Source of the DNA: an uncultured Flavobacteriales bacterium
GTDB taxonomy: Bacteria > Bacteroidota > Bacteroidia > Flavobacteriales > Vicingaceae
Assembly (NCBI GenBank): GCA_946886085.1
Contig: CAMPHX010000040.1
Location: 1 to 8,086, forward strand
Length of the DNA: 8,086 bases
Reading direction: 5' to 3'
Shown: positions 1 through 5,697 of the stretch, one piece after another
How positions within the stretch are numbered: the first letter of the stretch is position 1
How the letters are laid out: every line of letters starts with the position of its first letter
Position numbers and translations under genes: made by a program
The notes under the pieces: generated by a model
Seen by the model: only the letters and a program-made list of their open reading frames with translations
What the model was told of the DNA's origin: nothing
The model's database searches: none

Positions 1-627
1 TTTCCTGGCGATAAAGAAGGTAAAGGTGGCGTATATAATTTTGTAACCAAAAGAGGTATTTGCCACAAGAATGCTAAAATTTCGTGGACACAAGTAGAAA
101 CGGGCTCTGCTGTTACTTGGAAATATCCTTCGTGCATTCTAAAAGGGGATAATTCCATTGGTGAATTTTACTCGGTAGCGGTAACTAACAACTACCAGCA
201 AGCCGATACCGGAACAAAAATGATTCACTTGGGAAAAAATACTAAAAGTACCATTATCTCTAAAGGAATATCGGCAGGACATAGTAACAACTCTTACCGA
301 GGTTTGGTGCAAATACATAAAAACGCTAGCAACGCAAGAAATTTTACACAATGTGATTCCTTGTTGATGGGCGACCAATGTGGAGCTCATACCTTTCCAT
401 ACATTGAAGCAAAAAACAGCACTGCTAAAATAGAACATGAAGCCACCACTTCAAAAATTGGTGAGGATCAAATATTCTATTGCAACCAAAGAGGAATTGA
501 TACCGAAAAAGCAATTAATTTAATTGTTAACGGTTACGCCAAAGAGGTGTTAAATAAATTACCAATGGAATTTGCTGTTGAAGCGCAAAAACTATTGGAA
601 ATTAGTTTGGAAGGGTCAGTAGGATAA
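1..627 (+). CDS. sufB: SufB, Fe-S cluster scaffold subunit of the SufBCD complex (3' part only)
   Basis: SufB is the cytosolic scaffold on which SufBC2D builds nascent Fe-S clusters. The reading frame is open from base 1, so the gene starts outside the window; the visible 208 codons are the C-terminal part of a family of roughly 480-495 residues. Highly conserved SufB stretches are present: [18 protein letters not shown] at the window start, [40 protein letters not shown], and the ending [19 protein letters not shown]. The cysteine in FTQCDS (bases 352-354) and the second glutamate of EHEATTS (439-441) appear to match the E. coli cluster-building residues C405 and E434, so the active interface looks intact. 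The ATG at 220 is internal and should not be used as the start. It is followed by sufC after a 98-nt spacer. Confidence 0.97.
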   Translation, partial: FPGDKEGKGGVYNFVTKRGICHKNAKISWTQVETGSAVTWKYPSCILKGDNSIGEFYSVAVTNNYQQADTGTKMIHLGKNTKSTIISKGISAGHSNNSYRGLVQIHKNASNARNFTQCDSLLMGDQCGAHTFPYIEAKNSTAKIEHEATTSKIGEDQIFYCNQRGIDTEKAINLIVNGYAKEVLNKLPMEFAVEAQKLLEISLEGSVG

Positions 628-671
628 GAAGACAGCTAAGAAATTTAAAAATTGATAACAAAAATATAAAT

Positions 672-709
672 ATCAGTGAGCATCGGTTACATCAGTATTA
701 TCCGTGTTC
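672..709. repeat. Degenerate tandem ATCNGT repeat in the sufB-sufC spacer
   Basis: The 98-nt spacer holds four copies of the hexamer ATCNGT starting at 672, 682, 691 and 700 (variants ATCAGT, ATCGGT, ATCAGT, ATCCGT), giving a 9-10 bp period. The rest of the spacer is A/T-rich and I see no convincing Bacteroidota promoter (TTTG/TANNTTTG pair) or hairpin terminator in it. Phrases like this resemble short dispersed intergenic repeats I associate with Bacteroidota genomes, but the genome-wide copy number cannot be seen here. It is unlikely to be coding. Confidence 0.55.
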
Positions 710-725
710 CATAAAAATAAGTGAA

Positions 726-1484
726 ATGATTAAAATAAATAACTTACATGCCAGTATTGATGGCAAAGAAATACTAAAAGGAATTAACTTAGAAGTAAAA
801 GCTGGTGAGGTACATGCTATCATGGGACCAAATGGTTCAGGCAAAAGTACGTTGTCATCTGTTTTAGCTGGAAGAGAAGAATTTGAAGTTACTGAAGGTT
901 CGGTAGAGTTTGATGGTAAAGATTTGTTGGATTTAGCTCCTGAAGATAGAGCTAGAGAAGGATTATTTTTGGCTTTTCAATATCCAGTAGAAATTCCGGG
1001 AGTAAGCAACATCAACTTCTTAAAAACAGCCATCAATGAAAAAAGAGCTTACCTTAACCAAGAGCCTGTTTCTGCAAAAGAATTTTTAGGCATGGTAAAA
1101 GAAAAATCTGCTTTGGTAGAATTAGATGCAAAATTAGCAAATCGTTCAGTAAATGAAGGTTTTTCCGGTGGCGAGAAAAAAAGAAACGAGATTTTCCAAA
1201 TGGCAATGCTAACACCTAAATTGGCTATTTTAGATGAAACTGATTCGGGATTAGACATTGATGCCTTAAGAATTGTTGCTAATGGTGTAAACAAATTAAA
1301 ATCGCCCACTAACGCAACCATTGTTATTACACATTACCAACGGTTGTTAGATTATATTATACCTGATTTTGTACATGTTTTATATGACGGAAAAATTGTT
1401 AAATCCGGAAGTAAAGATTTAGCATTAGAATTAGAAGAAAAAGGATACGATTGGATAAAAAACGAATTAGAAATTAGAAATTAG
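726..1484 (+). CDS. sufC: SufC, ABC-type ATPase of the SufBCD Fe-S assembly complex
   Basis: SufC is the soluble ABC ATPase that binds SufB and SufD and drives conformational change during cluster assembly; it has no membrane partner. The 252-residue product has every expected element: Walker A GPNGSGKST at residues 34-42, Q-loop glutamine in AFQYP near 85, the SufC-type signature FSGGEKKRNE at 146-155, Walker B LAILDETDSGLD at 166-177 with catalytic E171, and the H-loop histidine in ITHYQ at 203. The ATG at 726 sits directly before the canonical start of the fold (IKINNLHASI), after an A-rich leader without a clear Shine-Dalgarno. The last residues (LEIRN) and the TAG stop are encoded by an AAATTAG tandem repeat, so the natural C-terminus may have been altered. 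The length is still close to the family norm of about 250. Confidence 0.98.
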   Translation: MIKINNLHASIDGKEILKGINLEVKAGEVHAIMGPNGSGKSTLSSVLAGREEFEVTEGSVEFDGKDLLDLAPEDRAREGLFLAFQYPVEIPGVSNINFLKTAINEKRAYLNQEPVSAKEFLGMVKEKSALVELDAKLANRSVNEGFSGGEKKRNEIFQMAMLTPKLAILDETDSGLDIDALRIVANGVNKLKSPTNATIVITHYQRLLDYIIPDFVHVLYDGKIVKSGSKDLALELEEKGYDWIKNELEIRN

Positions 1485-1526
1485 AAATTCTGAATTCAAC
1501 CAATTTCAAATCTCTAATCTCAAATT
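1464..1526. repeat. AAATTAG tandem repeat forming a 25-bp imperfect inverted repeat across the sufC-sufD junction
   Basis: GAATTAG followed by two AAATTAG units occupies 1464-1484. The left arm 1465-1489 can pair with 1502-1526 (21 of 25 positions complementary) around a 12-nt loop at 1490-1501. The left arm contains the sufC TAG stop (1482-1484), and the right arm ends one base before the sufD ATG at 1528. It has no T-tract after it, so it does not look like an intrinsic terminator. It could act as an mRNA stem-loop that stabilises the upstream transcript or limits access to the sufD start; that role is inference. Confidence 0.75.
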
Positions 1527-1527
1527 A

Positions 1528-2817
1528 ATGACAATGACAACAGCAGAAATCACAAAAAAAGATAACTTTTTAGCCACATTAAGCTCGCTTCAATTTAATG
1601 AAGATAGCTATTTTGAAGGCTTACGAAATAATGCCCAAAATGAACTCAATAAATTAGATTTTCCTACTTCCAAAACGGAATATTGGAAATATACACGTGT
1701 GGGCAAAATTGTAAACAATACTTATACACTTGGCCAGCCTGAGAAAATTGATATCACTAATTTTTTAATTCCAAACTTAGAAGCACAAGTGTTGGTAATT
1801 ATTAACGGGCATATAGCTACCGATTTATCTGATTTTACTTCGGTAGATGGTGTTACATTGACTTCACTTTCAGCAGCTAAAAAACAAGGTTTTGAAGGAT
1901 TAAAAAAATATTTCAATCAGTTTACGCAAGATAAAAAAGAAATATTTTTAGCGTTCAACAATGCTTTCCATACCGATGGTATTTATTTGGAAGTGGCTAA
2001 AAACAAAATCGTTGAAAAACCATTGCACATCATCAACATCACTACTGGAAACAACACTATTTCGCTAAGTAGAAATTTATTTACTGCTAATGCTGGTAGT
2101 CAGGTGAAAATTATTGAATCTTTTATCAATATTCGTGGCGAAAAGAATTTCAACAACCACGTTTCTGAATTAATTGTTGCCGAAAACGCTTTTATGGAAT
2201 ACAACAAAATTCAGGATAAGAAGGAAAATAACTTTAGCGTTGCTACAGAACAAGTTTATCAAGAAGCCAACAGCAATTTCACTATCAATACCGCTACATT
2301 TAATGGTGCGTTGGTAAGAAATAACTTAAACATTGAAGTAGATGCGTCCAACTGCGAAACTAACCTCAACGGATTATATTTAGGAAAAAACAAAGACCAT
2401 ATCGACAACCATACAGTAGTTGACCATAAAAAACCGCATTGCAACTCTAACGAAGTTTACAAAGGTATTTTGGATGATGAATCAACAGGAGTATTTAACG
2501 GAAAAGTGTTTGTAAGACAAGACGCACAAATTACCAATGCTTTTCAGCAAAACAACAACATTTTGCTTAGCGATAATGCTACAGTAAATTCAAAACCTGA
2601 GCTAGAAATTTATGCCGATGATGTAAAATGTAGCCATGGTTCTACCACAGGGCAAATTGATGAGGAAGCAATTTTTTACTTACAATCAAGAGGAATCTCA
2701 AAAAAAGGAGCATTAAAATTAATGATTAATGCTTTTGCCAAAGATGCATTGGAAAGAATTTCTATCGAAGCATTACAAGCGTATATTGATACTAAAATTG
2801 AGGAAGAATTGGAGTAA
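1528..2817 (+). CDS. sufD: SufD, Fe-S assembly scaffold subunit
   Basis: SufD is the SufB paralogue that completes the SufBC2D complex and is needed for iron acquisition or cluster formation at the SufB-SufD interface. The 429-residue product is of normal family length (about 420-450). The N-terminal helical region includes KTEYWKYTRV (49-58), typical of SufD. The C-terminal beta-helix/helical domain carries KPELEIYADDVKCSHGSTTG around 356-375, then EEAIFYLQSRGIS. C368 and H370 appear to correspond to E. coli C358 and H360, the residues facing the SufB cysteine. The ATG at 1528 is followed by a second in-frame ATG at 1534; both are possible starts, and neither has a Shine-Dalgarno because the upstream bases belong to the inverted repeat. 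It ends at TAA immediately before another repeat block. Confidence 0.97.
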   Translation: MTMTTAEITKKDNFLATLSSLQFNEDSYFEGLRNNAQNELNKLDFPTSKTEYWKYTRVGKIVNNTYTLGQPEKIDITNFLIPNLEAQVLVIINGHIATDLSDFTSVDGVTLTSLSAAKKQGFEGLKKYFNQFTQDKKEIFLAFNNAFHTDGIYLEVAKNKIVEKPLHIINITTGNNTISLSRNLFTANAGSQVKIIESFINIRGEKNFNNHVSELIVAENAFMEYNKIQDKKENNFSVATEQVYQEANSNFTINTATFNGALVRNNLNIEVDASNCETNLNGLYLGKNKDHIDNHTVVDHKKPHCNSNEVYKGILDDESTGVFNGKVFVRQDAQITNAFQQNNNILLSDNATVNSKPELEIYADDVKCSHGSTTGQIDEEAIFYLQSRGISKKGALKLMINAFAKDALERISIEALQAYIDTKIEEELE

Positions 2818-2853
2818 ATGTGCAGATGTGAGAATTATTTAATGTGAGAATTA
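2818..2853. repeat. ATGTGAGAATTA direct repeat after sufD
   Basis: The 12-mer ATGTGAGAATTA occurs perfectly twice, at 2826-2837 and 2842-2853 (16-bp period), preceded by a related phrase ATGTGCAG at 2818-2825. It starts on the base after the sufD stop codon. The style matches AT-rich short-period repeats seen between Bacteroidota genes; the genome-wide distribution cannot be judged here. Confidence 0.6.
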
Positions 2854-2854
2854 A

Positions 2855-2919
2855 TGTCATTCTGAACGAAATTTTACATTCCGAAGCATGAGGAATAGAA
2901 AAATGAAGTGAAGAATCTG
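2855..2919. repeat. Nested palindromic repeat (CATTCTGAACGAA ... GAAGTGAAGAATCTG)
   Basis: CATTCTGAACGAA at 2858-2870 and GAAGTGAAGAATCTG at 2905-2919 look like the two halves of a familiar dispersed bacterial palindrome. Between them lies a related phrase, CATTCCGAAGCATGAGGAAT at 2877-2896. Three complementary pairs nest: ATTCT 2859-2863 with AGAAT 2912-2916, ATTTT 2871-2875 with AAAAT 2900-2904, and ATTCC 2878-2882 with GGAAT 2892-2896. I recognise the phrases from memory of Bacteroidota intergenic sequence, not from a search. Confidence 0.6.
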
Positions 2920-2954
2920 AAACAAATAAATTAGTTAAAAGTGATTGATATTAG

Positions 2955-3194
2955 TTGAGTGAAAATTGGAAACATATAAAAACAATTATAGATAGTGAAC
3001 CATTTGAAATAAATGGGTTTAATATCTGGGACTTTAATTGGAAAGAAACTGGACAAAGTATTAAAATTAAAGATCCAAACTACGGAAAAGATTATGTTTT
3101 TGAAATTTTTGAAATTTCCAATAACAAAGAAACAGTAAGGTTTGCTGCTGGAGAATTTTCAAATTGTGTTTGGGGGATATATGTTAGTCAGTAA
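2955..3194 (+). CDS. Small protein of unknown function between sufD and sufS (79 aa, TTG start)
   Basis: I do not recognise a named family. The product is small, probably soluble, with no signal peptide or membrane segment, and unusually rich in aromatics. The sequence reads like a compact conserved domain: INGFNIWDFNWKETG near 19-33, IKDPNYGKDYVFEIFEIS near 38-55, and AAGEFSNCVWGIYV at 64-77. Bacterial hypothetical proteins with a DP-YG-x-F ... AAGEFSN-VWG pattern seem familiar, but I cannot name one. The start is weak: the in-frame codon just upstream is TAG (2952-2954), so the frame opens exactly at TTG 2955, and no in-frame ATG follows. It may therefore be a real TTG-started gene or the 3' remnant of a longer one. 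It lies 15 nt before the next small gene, probably cotranscribed. Confidence 0.65.
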   Translation: MSENWKHIKTIIDSEPFEINGFNIWDFNWKETGQSIKIKDPNYGKDYVFEIFEISNNKETVRFAAGEFSNCVWGIYVSQ

Positions 3195-3209
3195 AATTGT
3201 AAATTAATA

Positions 3210-3563
3210 ATGGACAAAAAGGAATTGCAACATAGAATTAAAAATGCAATTGTATTGTTAACTGATGGACATTCATTTAAAGTTGGCGACTTGACTCTTA
3301 AGTGTCAAAATGATGATTTTGATGTAACCGGTTGGTCATTAAAAAGTGACATTAAAAATATTACAAAAAAGACTGCTCTAACTGAATTAAAAGAAACCAA
3401 GGAATTGTTTAATAAAATGTGTTTAGCATCTCCCGAACTTCATGATTTCACAAAAGGAAGAGAAATTAGATTTCATTTAAGTTTTGATATTGGAAAAAGT
3501 AGTGTTGAAATTTGTAATGAAACAAATGGAGAGTTAAAGTGGACAATGGAGTTAAAAGAATAA
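3210..3563 (+). CDS. Hypothetical protein directly upstream of sufS (117 aa)
   Basis: No family is recognised. The product is a small soluble-looking protein with no signal peptide or transmembrane segment. It has an N-terminal region IKNAIVLLTDGHSFKVGDLTL (10-30), a charged helical middle with LTELKETKELFNKMC (57-71), and a C-terminal beta-like part EIRFHLSFDIGKSSVEICN (85-103). It has an ATG start and sits 15 nt after the previous small gene and 12 nt before the sufS start, so it is likely read on the suf transcript. Nothing in the sequence ties it to Fe-S chemistry: only three cysteines are present and they form no cluster-like motif. The pair may be an accessory insertion in the operon; a toxin/immunity or other interacting pair is possible but unsupported. 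Confidence 0.75.
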   Translation: MDKKELQHRIKNAIVLLTDGHSFKVGDLTLKCQNDDFDVTGWSLKSDIKNITKKTALTELKETKELFNKMCLASPELHDFTKGREIRFHLSFDIGKSSVEICNETNGELKWTMELKE

Positions 3564-3575
3564 AACAAAACAACT

Positions 3576-4811
3576 GTGGAAGTAACAACATATAAATTGA
3601 ATGTAGAAGAAGTTAGAAAAGACTTCCCCATCCTTCACCGCCAAGTGAACGGGAAACCATTAATCTATTTTGATAATGGAGCAACTTCGCAAAAACCACA
3701 ACAGGTAATTGATGTTATCAATCGTTATTACCAGCACGAAAACAGCAATATCCACAGAGGAATTCATACCTTAAGTCAGGAAGCTACCAATGCTTATGAA
3801 AAAGCCCGAACAACAGTGCAACAGTTTATTAGTGCAAAACATAATCACGAAGTCATCTTTACCAGTGGCACCACAGGAAGCATCAATTTAGTGACTTCAA
3901 GCTTTGGTAAAAAACATATCCATGCAGGTGATGAAATTATCATTTCTACGATGGAACATCACTCTAACATTGTTCCTTGGCAAATGCTATGCGAAGAAAA
4001 AGGAGCTATTTTAAAAGTAATTCCAATCAATGATAAAGGTGAGTTACTGATAGAGGAGTTTAAAAAATTGCTTTCGTCTAAAACGAAATTAGTAGCTGTA
4101 ACACATGTTTCCAACACGTTAGGAACGATAAATCCTGTTAGAGAAATTATTAAATTGGCTAAAGCGGCTGGGGCTTTTGTATTAATTGATGGAGCTCAAG
4201 CAGTTCCTCACACTAAAGTAGATGTACAGGACTTAGATTGTGATTTCTATGCTTTTTCGGCTCATAAAATGTTTGGACCAACGGGTGTGGGTATTTTATA
4301 TGGAAAAGAAGCTATTTTAAATGAGTTACCTCCTTACCAAGGTGGTGGAGATATGATTAAAACGGTAACTTTTGAGAAAACCACTTATAACGAATTACCT
4401 CATAAGTTTGAAGCAGGAACTCCCAACATTGTTGGCGGACTAGGTTTAGCAGCAGCCATTGATTATATGAATAACATTGGCATCGAAAATATTGAAGCTT
4501 ATGAGCATGAATTGTTAAACTATGCCACCCAAAAAATTAAAAAAATTGAAGGTATTAGAATAATTGGGGAAGCTACCAACAAAGCAAGTGTTTTGTCCTT
4601 TTTGATAGATGGCACGCATCCTACTGATATTGGGATGATTATCGATAAGTTGGGAATAGCTATCAGAACTGGGCACCATTGCACCGAACCGCTAATGAAC
4701 CGCTTTAATATCCCCGGAACAACAAGAGCTTCGTTTGCTTTTTATAATACCAAAGAGGAAATTGATACTTTTATACTTGCTTTAGAAAGAGCTCTGAAAA
4801 TGTTGAAATAA
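3576..4811 (+). CDS. sufS: SufS, PLP-dependent cysteine desulfurase
   Basis: SufS converts L-cysteine to L-alanine and carries the released sulfur as a persulfide, which it hands to SufE. It belongs to the class V aminotransferase fold, group II desulfurases. The PLP lysine is K231 in SAHKMFGPTG (codon 4266-4268); PLP-contact regions TSGTTGSINL near 96-105, the histidine in STMEHHSN, and DGAQAVPH near 205-212 are present. The catalytic cysteine is C369 in RTGHHCTEPL (codon 4680-4682), on the short loop typical of SufS-type enzymes. The start is GTG at 3576 (411 aa); there is no in-frame ATG near the N-terminus, and TTG at 3597 would give 404 aa, also close to the family length. The stop overlaps the sufE start in TAATG, implying translational coupling. 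Confidence 0.97.
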   Translation: MEVTTYKLNVEEVRKDFPILHRQVNGKPLIYFDNGATSQKPQQVIDVINRYYQHENSNIHRGIHTLSQEATNAYEKARTTVQQFISAKHNHEVIFTSGTTGSINLVTSSFGKKHIHAGDEIIISTMEHHSNIVPWQMLCEEKGAILKVIPINDKGELLIEEFKKLLSSKTKLVAVTHVSNTLGTINPVREIIKLAKAAGAFVLIDGAQAVPHTKVDVQDLDCDFYAFSAHKMFGPTGVGILYGKEAILNELPPYQGGGDMIKTVTFEKTTYNELPHKFEAGTPNIVGGLGLAAAIDYMNNIGIENIEAYEHELLNYATQKIKKIEGIRIIGEATNKASVLSFLIDGTHPTDIGMIIDKLGIAIRTGHHCTEPLMNRFNIPGTTRASFAFYNTKEEIDTFILALERALKMLK

Positions 4812-5236
4812 TGACTATACAAGAAACACAACAAGAAATAGTGGAAGAATTTGCTTTGTTTGATGAATGGATGGACAAGTATGAACACATCATTGAATTG
4901 GGCAAAGATTTACCGTTAATTGATGAGAAATATAAAACAGACGAAAACCTCATAAAAGGTTGTCAGAGTAAAGTTTGGTTACATGCAGCACTAAAAAAGG
5001 GTAAAATAATTTTTACTGCCGATAGTGATGCCATTATTACCAAAGGAATTGTAGGGTTAGTGATTAGAGTATTTTCCAATCACACACCACAAGAAATAAT
5101 TGATGCCGACTTATTTTTCATTGATCAAATTGGATTACAAGAACACTTGTCGCCAACCAGAAGCAATGGGCTATTATCAATGTTAAAACAAATTAGAATG
5201 TACGCGATAGTTTTCAGTTCACAGTCTAACAGTTGA
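4811..5236 (+). CDS. sufE: SufE, sulfur acceptor and activator of SufS
   Basis: SufE takes the persulfide from SufS and passes it to SufB. The product has the family core: acceptor cysteine C51 in LIKGCQSKVW (codon 4961-4963, the same position number as E. coli SufE), the GIVGLVIRVF helix near 79-88, and LSPTRSNGLLSMLKQIRMYA near the end. The length, 141 aa, is normal. The ATG at 4811 shares one base with the sufS stop, so the two partners are coupled translationally. The last residues (FSSQSNS) and the TGA stop fall inside the CAGT-rich palindromic repeat that begins at 5211, so the C-terminal tail was probably rewritten by the repeat. Since the fold and the acceptor loop lie well upstream, activity should be retained. 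Confidence 0.96.
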   Translation: MTIQETQQEIVEEFALFDEWMDKYEHIIELGKDLPLIDEKYKTDENLIKGCQSKVWLHAALKKGKIIFTADSDAIITKGIVGLVIRVFSNHTPQEIIDADLFFIDQIGLQEHLSPTRSNGLLSMLKQIRMYAIVFSSQSNS

Positions 5237-5259
5237 CAGTGAACTGAAAAACCGTTAAC
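5211..5259. repeat. CAGT-rich palindromic repeat, left copy, bracketing the four-helix gene
   Basis: Bases 5211-5222 (TTTTCAGTTCAC) and 5239-5250 (GTGAACTGAAAA) form a perfect 12-bp inverted repeat; the sufE TGA stop (5234-5236) is in the loop. CAGT recurs at 5215, 5222, 5230 and 5237, giving a 7-8 bp rhythm. Segment 5218-5259 matches 5639-5680 at 32 of 42 positions without gaps. It ends in CGTTAAC (5253-5259), which recurs at 5630-5636 on the other side of the gene. Confidence 0.8.
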
Positions 5260-5271
5260 AAAAAAATAGAA

Positions 5272-5625
5272 ATGGGATTTAATTTTGAGAAATTAATTGT
5301 TTGGCAAGATGCTGTTGAATTAACAGGAAGAATTCATGAACTGACACTAACTTTTCCTAAAGAGGAACTTTATGTACTTACTAGCCAAATAAAAAGAGCT
5401 GCTGATTCAATAGCTTTAAATATCGCAGAAGGGTCAACGGGACAGTCAAATAAGGAATTTAGCCGATTTTTAGGTTATGCAATACGTTCAGGAATAGAAA
5501 TTATTTCTTGTTTGTATGTTGGAAAAAGAAGAAATTTAATTGATGACGCAGCTTTTAAAGAATATTATCAAATAACAGAACAACTTATAATAAAAACACA
5601 AGCATTAAGAAAAAGTTTACGATAA
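5272..5625 (+). CDS. Four-helix bundle protein, 23S rRNA intervening-sequence (S23/IVP) family
   Basis: The 117-aa product matches the small four-helix bundle family first known from ORFs in 23S rRNA intervening sequences and related to Avd of diversity-generating retroelements. Visible hallmarks are FEKLIVWQDAVELTGRIHEL at 5-24 (helix 1), LTSQIKRAADSIALNIAEGS at 36-55 (helix 2 and the conserved NIAEGS turn), NKEFSRFLGYAIRSGIEI at 60-77 (helix 3), and a basic C-terminal helix. The length is typical. The molecular role of stand-alone members is not settled; basic patches suggest nucleic-acid or protein binding. ATG 5272 follows an A-rich leader. The gene has no known link to Fe-S assembly and interrupts sufE and the DUF59 gene. 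It is flanked by matching repeats and CGTTAAC copies, which suggests insertion as a unit. No reverse transcriptase or variable repeat is present, so it is not a recognisable DGR here. Confidence 0.92.
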   Translation: MGFNFEKLIVWQDAVELTGRIHELTLTFPKEELYVLTSQIKRAADSIALNIAEGSTGQSNKEFSRFLGYAIRSGIEIISCLYVGKRRNLIDDAAFKEYYQITEQLIIKTQALRKSLR

Positions 5626-5629
5626 AAAA

Positions 5630-5693
5630 CGTTAACTATTCACAGTCTGTCAGTTGACAGTAAAGCTGTGAACCGTAAACTGATAAACTGACA
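5630..5693. repeat. CAGT-rich palindromic repeat, right copy
   Basis: CGTTAAC (5630-5636) is followed by 5639-5680, which aligns with the left copy 5218-5259 at 32 of 42 positions. Internal pairing is possible: TTCACAG 5639-5645 with CTGTGAA 5666-5672, and TGTCAGTT 5648-5655 with AACTGACA 5686-5693. It can also pair long-range with the left copy: 5211-5224 against 5666-5679, 12 of 14 complementary. It ends a few bases before the downstream ATG at 5698, so it forms most of that gene's leader. Confidence 0.8.
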
Positions 5694-5697
5694 AACC

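Noticed and set aside
139..438. 99-codon open frame on the minus strand opposite sufB
   Set aside because: It lies entirely within the strongly conserved sufB coding sequence and its translation shows no recognisable domain; it is a shadow frame.
628..725. Internal promoter before sufC
   Set aside because: No TTTG/TANNTTTG pair with suitable spacing could be found by eye; only repeat-like phrases and A-rich sequence are present.
1465..1526. Intrinsic terminator between sufC and sufD
   Set aside because: The stem is very AT-rich, has mismatches, and is followed directly by the sufD start rather than a T-tract.
5272..5625. Diversity-generating retroelement (Avd homologue)
   Set aside because: No reverse transcriptase, template repeat or variable repeat is visible in the window; the protein is better called a stand-alone four-helix bundle family member.
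5211..5693. CRISPR-like reading of the repeated CAGTTGACAG phrases
   Set aside because: There are only two copies, imperfect, separated by a full gene rather than by uniform short spacers, and no cas genes are present.
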